NCBI RefSeq assembly: GCF_025499605.1
Contig: NZ_JAFMVC010000031.1
Location: 1-40,602 of the forward strand
Length of the DNA stretch: 40,602 bases
Reading direction: 5' to 3'
Source: Carboxylicivirga litoralis
Lineage (GTDB): Bacteria > Bacteroidota > Bacteroidia > Bacteroidales > Marinilabiliaceae
The notes beneath the pieces were generated by a model that was not told the DNA's origin, ran no database searches, and saw only the letters and a list, made by a program, of their open reading frames with translations. Of the stretch, positions 35,000-40,602 are shown one piece after another; position 1 is the stretch's first letter; the number at the start of each line of letters is the position of its first letter. The position numbers were made by a program, and so were the translations under genes.

Positions 35000-35968
35000 T
35001 TAAATATATACTTCCAGTAATTTTGCTGCATCAGCTTTTAAATCAAGCTCATTAATGGCTGCAGGAACCAAAACAGCTTCCATCTCCTTTAACTCGATGA
35101 CATGGCCTTCTGTTTCAATAGAGCATTTACCACCTACATTCATTAATATAATAAACGAATCAAGTTGAGTATAATCTTTCGTTACCCCACCTTTTACTTC
35201 CAACATATTGGTGGTAAAGTATTGACAAGACGCAATATTAACCGACTCATTGTTTTGGACTTTGTAATCTACTTTGCCCGATGCATCATCGGTAAAATCC
35301 ATCGCATCCATGGCCAATTCGTGGTGCAACTCGCGAGGATTACCAAACTTATCACGACGATCAAAATCGTAAATACGATACGTAATATCCGATGTTTGCT
35401 GAATCTCGGCAATCAGGTTACCACTACCAATGGAATGCACCTTACCAGCCGGTATAAAAAACGTATCCCCTTCAGCTGTTGGGTGCTTCGCCATCAGCTC
35501 CATTAGCTTGCCTGATGAATGGTAAGTCTCAAATTCTTCGGCTGTTGTTTTTTTGCTAAAGCCCGAAATCAGACCTGCTCCTTTTTCGGCATCTACCACA
35601 TACCACATCTCTGTTTTACCAAATGAGTCGTGTTTAACCTTAGCCAATTCATCATCAGGGTGTACCTGGATGGATAAATCATCATTGGCATCGATGTATT
35701 TGATTAACAATGGAAAATTAGTTCCAAACTGCTGGTAAACCTTTTCACCCAACAATTCGCCTTTGTAGGTCTCCATCAGCTCCAGCATATTTTTACCTGC
35801 CAGCTCACCGTTGCTCACAACCGATAAATCATTCTTCAAACCCGACACCGCAAAGTTTTCACCAATCTTTACATCATCAGCCACCTCAACATTCAATGTT
35901 TGTGGAATCTTTTGCCCACCCCAAATCATTTCTTTGAGAATGGGATTAAATTTTAATGGATAAAGCAT
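35000..35968 (-). CDS. manA: Mannose-6-phosphate isomerase, class I
   Basis: A 322-residue cytoplasmic zinc enzyme that interconverts mannose 6-phosphate and fructose 6-phosphate. The zinc ligands lie in LSIQVHPDDELAK (about 117-129) and, further on, GKTEMWYVVDAE and FIPAGKVHSIGSG. These are the family cupin motifs. Length fits the short Bacillus/Bacteroidota type. The start MLYPLKFNPILKEMIWGGQK is characteristic. It follows the ROK kinase gene by 61 bases, so the two probably form an operon under the LacI-type regulator upstream. The product feeds kinase products into glycolysis or, in reverse, supplies mannose 6-phosphate for GDP-mannose. Confidence 0.95.
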   Translation of the reverse strand: MLYPLKFNPILKEMIWGGQKIPQTLNVEVADDVKIGENFAVSGLKNDLSVVSNGELAGKNMLELMETYKGELLGEKVYQQFGTNFPLLIKYIDANDDLSIQVHPDDELAKVKHDSFGKTEMWYVVDAEKGAGLISGFSKKTTAEEFETYHSSGKLMELMAKHPTAEGDTFFIPAGKVHSIGSGNLIAEIQQTSDITYRIYDFDRRDKFGNPRELHHELAMDAMDFTDDASGKVDYKVQNNESVNIASCQYFTTNMLEVKGGVTKDYTQLDSFIILMNVGGKCSIETEGHVIELKEMEAVLVPAAINELDLKADAAKLLEVYI

Positions 35969-36029
35969 TTTATAGTATTGTTAATTCGTTGATTTGTTAT
36001 TTTAATAATCTGTTATTTATACCCTACTG

Positions 36030-37112
36030 TTATAACTGGCTTAAGGCATAAGCATAAGCTCCAATGGCAATGGCTTCACTAGCATTAAGCTTGCTGGTTG
36101 CAATAGCTACTTTTTGTTCCGATGAATAATCCACCATCTTTTCAGTAAAAGGTACTTTAATCGCCTTGCTATCGAACTGATAGAAAGCTTGCTTCTCCTG
36201 CTCATCGTCCAGACAATATATTTTTTGCACCAAGCGTGCCTGACCATCAGCAAACGTGCCTCTTAAAACCTCCAAAACCGCTGGCATATAGTATTGACTG
36301 GCTCCAGTTAATCCGCCGCCAATAACAACAATACCATCAAACAGGTTAATAAGGTTGGCTACAGCATCGCCTAAATGCTTTCCAAAGCAACTAAATGCGT
36401 CGAGCGCGGCCTCTTTATCACCTGCCTTGGCACCAGAAGCTATATCAAAAACATCTTTTGGCATCAAAGGTTCGGCATTACCAGTTGCCACATTGTAGGC
36501 ATTAACAATAGCCCGCGTACTCACTCCTTCTTCAGCATTTCGCTCAGGCGAAATAGTATTACCAATGTTCCATACTTCGGCCGCAATACTATTATCACCA
36601 CCAATCAGGACATTATTATGAACCAGTCCTGCACCAAATCCGGTTCCCAGTGTTAAACCAATCACATTTTTATAACGCTTAACACTGCCCTGCTTCTCTA
36701 ACTCAGCATTAATCTCAGGCAATATTCCGCCTAAAGCCTCGCCATAAGCATATAAATCCCCATCGTTTTGGATAAATACAGGAATATTAAAATGACTTTC
36801 CAACATTGGCCCTAATGCCACACCTCCTCTAAAAGCAGGCAAATTTGCTAAGTCACCAATAATGCCATTGGGATAATCGGCCGGACCAGGAAAAGCAAAG
36901 CTGATAGCCACAGGCTGCTCGTTTATCTTGTCTTTCACTTCTTGAAAACCATTTAGCATGGTTTGCAGGCAAAGCTCCAGCTTATCGCCATTGGCAGGTT
37001 TCTTAATCGGTTCCATTAAGGTTTTACCGCCTTGAATGGCATTAAACACAAAGTTAGTCCCTCCTGCATCAAGGGTCATTACTGTTCTGTTGTCAAAATA
37101 AATACTGCTCAT
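36030..37112 (-). CDS. ROK-family sugar kinase without the usual zinc motif
   Basis: A 360-residue actin-fold sugar kinase or related protein. ATP-binding phosphate 1 motif TLDAGGTNFVFNAI (13-26), substrate region FAFPGPAD (72-79), the catalytic Asp in QNDGDLYAYGEALGG (115-129; base Asp117), LGTGFGAGLV (155-164) and the late VVIGGGLTG are present. The ROK-type GEIGH plus CxCGxxGC zinc segment is replaced by AAEVWNIGNTISPER (177-191), with no cysteines. The next gene is manA and the previous one a LacI regulator. A LacI-like operator lies 8 bases before the ATG. The likely substrate is a hexose such as fructose or mannose, inferred from context. Confidence 0.85.
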   Translation of the reverse strand: MSSIYFDNRTVMTLDAGGTNFVFNAIQGGKTLMEPIKKPANGDKLELCLQTMLNGFQEVKDKINEQPVAISFAFPGPADYPNGIIGDLANLPAFRGGVALGPMLESHFNIPVFIQNDGDLYAYGEALGGILPEINAELEKQGSVKRYKNVIGLTLGTGFGAGLVHNNVLIGGDNSIAAEVWNIGNTISPERNAEEGVSTRAIVNAYNVATGNAEPLMPKDVFDIASGAKAGDKEAALDAFSCFGKHLGDAVANLINLFDGIVVIGGGLTGASQYYMPAVLEVLRGTFADGQARLVQKIYCLDDEQEKQAFYQFDSKAIKVPFTEKMVDYSSEQKVAIATSKLNASEAIAIGAYAYALSQL

Positions 37113-37120
37113 ATCTCTTA

Positions 37121-37134
37121 GTAAACCGCTTTAG
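37121..37134. promoter_or_regulatory. LacI-type operator before the ROK kinase gene
   Basis: GTAAACCGCTTTAG, 12 of 14 bases identical to the perfect palindrome in front of the lacI-type gene (38141-38154). It ends 8 bases before the kinase ATG, almost the same distance as the other site from its start codon. Binding by the neighbouring regulator is inferred. Confidence 0.65.
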
Positions 37135-37152
37135 TATGTTTATAAATTTTTT

Positions 37153-38130
37153 TTATCGTTCTATTATCGTTGTAGAAAGCCGGATGCTACCTGATTGTTC
37201 TTTATCCTCAATTTGCTTAAACAACATTTCAACACAATTCCGGGCAATCTCATCTCCTGGCTGAAGAGCTGAAGTCACTTTTGGCTTTGCATAATCGAAA
37301 ACATCGAGGTTATCGAAACTGGCAAACTTAATTTTGTCTATCAACTGTGGATAATGCTTATTAACCAACCAAATACCTTCGGCTGCCAGTACATTATTTA
37401 AAAACAGAAAACCATCAACTTCCTCTTTTAATAATTGGTGAATAGCTGATTCTACATCTTGTTTTATAAGATTGGTATTAACATCAATAATCAAGCTTTG
37501 ATTTATAAATAATCCATTATTAGTCAATGCTTCTTTATAACCATCAATCCGCTCGTTAATATTGGGCAAAAACGATGATAAACCTACCAGGCCAATTTTT
37601 TGGCATCCTTTACCAATCAATTTTTGAGTCAATTGATTAGCTGTCTCTGAATTATTAATGGTCACAAAATTGTCGTCCTTGTCATTAAAATTACGGTCGA
37701 AATTAACCATTGGCAGATTAGCTATCTTTGACGAAACCAACTCTGTTGTGGGCGCGATAATAACACCATCGATTTGTCGGTTGGTAAAAGCAGTTAAAAT
37801 CTTCTGCTCCTTTTCCGGTTTTTCATCGGTACTGGCCACCATCACCGAATAACCTCTTTCCTCGGCATAATGCTCAACCAGGCGTGCAATCTTACTAAAG
37901 AAGGGATTGGAAATATCGGGCACCACAAACCCAATGGTGTATGAGCGTCCCATACTTAAACTACGAGCCAGATGGTTGGGCTGATAATTTAAGCGTTGTG
38001 CAATATCCAATACCCGCTTTTGTGTTTCGGCACTGATGTTCTTTTCATTACCACGCCCATTTAATACAAATGATACGGTGGTTTTTGATACGCCTGATTG
38101 CTCTGCTATGGTTTTTATTGATGGTCTCAC
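37153..38130 (-). CDS. LacI-family transcription regulator
   Basis: A LacI/GalR repressor of about 325 residues. The helix-turn-helix and hinge are complete (SIKTIAEQSGVSKTTVSFVL, RGNEKNISAETQKRVLDIA, YQPNHLARSLSMGRSYTIG). The sugar-binding part has PDISNPFFSKIARLVEHYAE, NRQIDGVIIAPT and VDGFLFLNN, ending in RLSTTIIER. I start at the GTG at 38130 (VRPSIKTIAEQ), which is the usual LacI start; the longer frame to 38226 would run through a terminator, a promoter and a palindrome and adds residues unlike any LacI protein. A perfect operator CTAAACCGGTTTAG lies 10 bases upstream, so it is autoregulated. A second site lies before the ROK kinase gene, 40 bases after its stop, so it probably controls kinase and manA. 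Confidence 0.93.
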   Translation of the reverse strand: MRPSIKTIAEQSGVSKTTVSFVLNGRGNEKNISAETQKRVLDIAQRLNYQPNHLARSLSMGRSYTIGFVVPDISNPFFSKIARLVEHYAEERGYSVMVASTDEKPEKEQKILTAFTNRQIDGVIIAPTTELVSSKIANLPMVNFDRNFNDKDDNFVTINNSETANQLTQKLIGKGCQKIGLVGLSSFLPNINERIDGYKEALTNNGLFINQSLIIDVNTNLIKQDVESAIHQLLKEEVDGFLFLNNVLAAEGIWLVNKHYPQLIDKIKFASFDNLDVFDYAKPKVTSALQPGDEIARNCVEMLFKQIEDKEQSGSIRLSTTIIER

Positions 38131-38140
38131 TAAAAAACTA

Positions 38141-38154
38141 CTAAACCGGTTTAG
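38141..38154. promoter_or_regulatory. LacI-type operator, perfect 14-bp palindrome
   Basis: CTAAACCGGTTTAG has a CpG at its centre, as LacI-family operators do. It lies between the -7 box (38158-38165) and the GTG start at 38130, covering the expected transcription start, so binding would block the gene. Confidence 0.75.
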
Positions 38155-38157
38155 ATG

Positions 38158-38165
38158 CAAATATA
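38158..38165 (-). promoter_or_regulatory. Predicted -7 box of the lacI-type gene
   Basis: Minus-strand TATATTTG exactly matches TAnnTTTG, with a weak T-rich -33 region. The start point would fall in the operator at 38141-38154. Confidence 0.55.
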
Positions 38166-38183
38166 GAGAAGTTTTTTTGTATA

Positions 38184-38213
38184 AAAAAAGCGCCTCACAA
38201 AGAGACGCTTTCA
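38184..38213 (-). terminator. Terminator of the YitT-family gene
   Basis: On the minus strand, AAAGCGTCTC pairs with GAGGCGCTTT (10 bp, one G-U) around TTTGT, followed by TTTT. It lies about 22 bases after the stop at 38235 and just before the lacI promoter. Confidence 0.88.
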
Positions 38214-38234
38214 ATATTATTTTCAATTCTTCAT

Positions 38235-39167
38235 TTAGTGAGCTCCACTATCAGAATCAATCGACTTAAAACCTTCACCCAATACTTGGCTACTGTCCAT
38301 CACATTCACAAAAGCCTTAGGGTCAATTTTCGAAATATGACTCAGCAGAATTTGCGACTCACGACGGGTAACAGTTGTATAAATCACCTTTCTTTCAACC
38401 CCTTCATACATCCCCATCGCTGTAATCATGGTACCGCCACGCTTAACATGGTGTAATAGCTTATCTTGAATCTCTTCAGCTCTATCGGATATAATAAATA
38501 AGGTTTTATTTACCTTCATACCGTCAATCACCATGTCAATAATCTTACCTTCAATAAAGATAACCACCCACGAATAGATTGGTAAAGTCCAGTCAATCCC
38601 CCTGAACGTAAAATCACCACCTTCTTGCGGCATAAATATCGTTAGCATGGTAATGGTTCCATCTACAATCATCACCAACTTACCCAATGACATGCGTGTG
38701 TATTTATTCAGAATCATTGAAATGATATCTGAACCACCAGAAGTAGCTCGCGACTTGAAAATAAAACCAATAGCCACACCATATATAATACCTGAGATGA
38801 TGGTATTTAAAATTGGCTCATTCGGAATAAAGGCATCGTGCCCCCACACCGATGGTAATTCCAGTATGTACACAAATCCCATAATGGCAAATGTGCTTAC
38901 CAATGTCTTGACCCCAAATCGAGGTCCCAGAATGATGGTACCGATGATTAACAACGGTATTTCCATAAATAAAACTGATGTACTAATGTTCCATCCAATC
39001 GTGTGGAACATGAAGTTGGCAATACCATACACACCACCCGGTGCTAACATGTACGGGTTAACAAATAACACATCACCAATTGCAAACAAGAGGCTACCCA
39101 TCAGTATGTATGAGTAGGCAACAAACCAGTCCTTTGATAAGAACTTTTCCTTTGTAACAAAAGCCAT
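38235..39167 (-). CDS. YitT-family membrane protein (DUF161/DUF2179)
   Basis: A 310-residue integral membrane protein. About five or six helices fill residues 14-215 (for example SYILMGSLLFAIGDVLFVNP and ETP-less SVLFMEIPLLIIGTIILG), with SRATSGGSDIISMILNKYT, the conserved mid-region of YitT proteins. The cytoplasmic DUF2179 domain follows (IISDRAEEIQDKLLHHVKRG, about 228-247, then GVERKVIYTTVTRRE and KIDPKAFVNVMDSSQVLGEG). No transported substrate is known for the family with certainty. It lies between the lacI-type and PNGase F-like genes, all on the same strand. It has its own terminator, and the 142-base gap upstream separates it from the PNGase gene, whose own terminator lies there. Confidence 0.92.
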   Translation of the reverse strand: MAFVTKEKFLSKDWFVAYSYILMGSLLFAIGDVLFVNPYMLAPGGVYGIANFMFHTIGWNISTSVLFMEIPLLIIGTIILGPRFGVKTLVSTFAIMGFVYILELPSVWGHDAFIPNEPILNTIISGIIYGVAIGFIFKSRATSGGSDIISMILNKYTRMSLGKLVMIVDGTITMLTIFMPQEGGDFTFRGIDWTLPIYSWVVIFIEGKIIDMVIDGMKVNKTLFIISDRAEEIQDKLLHHVKRGGTMITAMGMYEGVERKVIYTTVTRRESQILLSHISKIDPKAFVNVMDSSQVLGEGFKSIDSDSGAH

Positions 39168-39261
39168 AACTTAATTTAAATAATAGTGTTCATTCAAAAA
39201 ATCGCGCAAAGGTCGCTTTTTTCTTGCACACAGGGAAATGATAAATTTCAGTTATAGAAAA

Positions 39262-39288
39262 AAAGCTCATCTTTTTTAGATGAGCTTT
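39262..39288 (-). terminator. Terminator of the PNGase F-like gene
   Basis: AAAGCTCATCT and AGATGAGCTTT form a perfect 11-bp stem with a 5-base T-rich loop, followed by T on the minus strand. It lies about 22 bases after the stop at 39310. Confidence 0.9.
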
Positions 39289-39309
39289 CACATTGTGTTA
39301 CCTTCTTTT

Positions 39310-40518
39310 TTATTCTTCCCAGGCGAGATAAGCCGATACCAGCCAATGGTTCATTTTATCACCATCAATCTCTTGTGCTTCAGGAATACTAAATGTAAAC
39401 AGATTCTCACCTGCTTTAAGATTTACATCTACGATTAATGGAGTAACATCAGAGCCCGGACACCAGTTGGAACGGGACAAATCTGATGAGGCTAAACGTT
39501 CTTCTATCACTTTTTCTTCATACTTCCAGGTATTCCAATCGATATAAGTGGCTGTATCTTCTATTAACCATACACCCGAGCCCGGATTGAAACGACGAAA
39601 CGAAGCACAATCATCGCGCCAGGGAATAAAATTGATGACTTCCTCATTATTGACTTTAACGATGTTACGTTTCTTAACAAATTCATCTCCACCAGAATGA
39701 CCACCATGCCCGGTGGTAATATAATTCAAGCGAATGTTTTTAGCCGAAGCTGGCACCGATGCTGTCAACTCCATATCTTGACGTGCAAATAAATCGACAT
39801 GCTTCTGCCCTCTGAAATACGGTATCGTATTAAGTATTGATTTGACCTTTGTTCGGGGCTTAACTGCATATAAATAATCCGTTTCATCATAAGTAATATC
39901 TACCGAAACGGTATAACCTTCTTTTGTCCAGGCATCAATCCAAACACCAATCCACACTTCCCCTTCCAGTACTGACAAACGGTCGGTTACATCCTGCTCC
40001 CACACTACCTTGTCTTCCCAATGAGGAATATAAACCGGTTGGCGTAAATCCATTTTATCATTATAAAAACCAATTCCAAAGGGTGTCATAAAGCGCATTA
40101 GCTCAACCACCGGCTCGTAATCATTACCAGCTACAATACCTGTCAAACCCTCATGTGCTGCATCACCTTCAGGCAACTCGCCTTCTTTATCTAGAGTTAC
40201 AAAATTGACCAATGAGCTTTGCGGAATCACAAACAATGAACCAGACTTATCCCATCGATCGCCTGCCGAGGCCACTGTTACTTTCACCGAGGCAGTAACC
40301 TCCCGAAGGTAAGTGGGTAAAGTAATTTTCTTCATTAAAATACGACCATCCATAATCCGACAAGTCGTTTCTTTTGCTGATAAATCAGCATCAAAAGCAC
40401 CTGCATCAAAATACAAATGCTCATTATCAAACACCGATATTTGCTTGTCACCCAGCGAATCAATCTTTTTAGGACCACATGCTGCCAACAATACAATAAC
40501 TAAAAGCCCTAAGTACAT
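39310..40518 (-). CDS. PNGase F-like peptide:N-glycosidase, lipoprotein
   Basis: A 402-residue lipoprotein (short signal peptide ending LLAAC, Cys14) of the PNGase F type, which cleaves the amide bond between Asn and the first GlcNAc of N-glycans. Two beta-sandwich domains are expected. Candidate active-site positions are Asp90 in GDRWDKSG, Glu187 and Trp189 in GEVWIGVWIDAW, and Glu279 in TGHGGHSGGDEFVKKRN. These appear to match Asp60, Glu118, Trp120 and Glu206 of the Elizabethkingia enzyme; the match is by eye. PWRDDCASFRRFNPGSG (299-315) and RSNWCPGSDVTP (349-360) are typical of the C-terminal domain. Members of this fold with other roles exist, so the activity is likely, not proven. The neighbouring beta-mannosidase and manA genes fit a glycoprotein-scavenging role. 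Confidence 0.82.
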   Translation of the reverse strand: MYLGLLVIVLLAACGPKKIDSLGDKQISVFDNEHLYFDAGAFDADLSAKETTCRIMDGRILMKKITLPTYLREVTASVKVTVASAGDRWDKSGSLFVIPQSSLVNFVTLDKEGELPEGDAAHEGLTGIVAGNDYEPVVELMRFMTPFGIGFYNDKMDLRQPVYIPHWEDKVVWEQDVTDRLSVLEGEVWIGVWIDAWTKEGYTVSVDITYDETDYLYAVKPRTKVKSILNTIPYFRGQKHVDLFARQDMELTASVPASAKNIRLNYITTGHGGHSGGDEFVKKRNIVKVNNEEVINFIPWRDDCASFRRFNPGSGVWLIEDTATYIDWNTWKYEEKVIEERLASSDLSRSNWCPGSDVTPLIVDVNLKAGENLFTFSIPEAQEIDGDKMNHWLVSAYLAWEE

Positions 40519-40602
40519 GACAAAAGTTTATAACATTTATCTAAATCGCTGTTATTTATTGGATTGATTAACGCATTTGCGATTCTAATCAGTCCGTATT
40601 TA

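Noticed and set aside
38131-38226. N-terminal extension of the LacI-type protein
   Set aside because: The extra 32 codons cover a terminator, a -7 box and an operator, and the family normally starts at the residue encoded by the GTG at 38130.
38647-39117. 156-codon plus-strand frame
   Set aside because: Antisense shadow of the YitT-family gene, with no promoter or known motif.

Overview
The window is AT-rich bacterial chromosome from a Bacteroidota species. The signs are a type IX secretion C-terminal sorting domain, a fused Wzz/tyrosine-kinase of the Bacteroidota type, a TonB-dependent receptor with a carboxypeptidase-like N-terminal domain, a membrane-anchored AraC regulator, and promoter -7 boxes of the TAnnTTTG type. 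Pyruvate phosphate dikinase and a one-chain pyruvate:ferredoxin oxidoreductase point to an anaerobic or facultative fermenter. Marinilabiliales/Bacteroidales is my best guess; this is inference, since no rRNA or tRNA gene was found.

Layout. 1-12472 (all minus strand) is a surface-polysaccharide operon read from Wza through Wzc, Wzy, Wzx, a GT2 glycosyltransferase, ATP-grasp protein 2, a decayed ATP-grasp gene, ATP-grasp protein 1, an asparagine-synthase-like protein and a GT4 glycosyltransferase; it runs off the left edge. 12655-15837 encodes a large secreted beta-helix protein with six about 80-residue InlB-like repeats and a T9SS tail, closed by a strong terminator. 15988-17770 holds peptide deformylase, RuvX and an unknown membrane protein. 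18051-25764 is a pyruvate block: ppdK, a dihydroorotate-dehydrogenase-like protein and nifJ, each with its own terminator. 25952-27127 is an AAA-type ATPase with an altered Walker B motif. 27564-31137 pairs a TonB-dependent receptor with a membrane AraC regulator. 31292-34850 (the only plus-strand genes) are a lipoprotein beta-mannosidase and aquaporin Z. 35000-38130 is a LacI regulator - ROK sugar kinase - mannose-6-phosphate isomerase unit with two matching palindromic operators. 38235-40518 holds a YitT-family membrane protein and a PNGase F-like lipoprotein.

How the genes work together. The left part builds, exports and probably decorates a capsule or exopolysaccharide. Two sugar-transfer ATP-grasp ligases and an asparagine-synthase-like enzyme without the glutaminase cysteine suggest amide or amino-acyl decoration. 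The right part looks like glycan scavenging: PNGase F-like deglycosylation, beta-mannosidase, sugar kinase and mannose-6-phosphate isomerase feed glycolysis. The most novel points are the three-copy ATP-grasp array with its dead middle copy, the cysteine-less asparagine synthase beside it, the ATPase with a natural Walker B Glu-to-Gln change, and the paired LacI operators.
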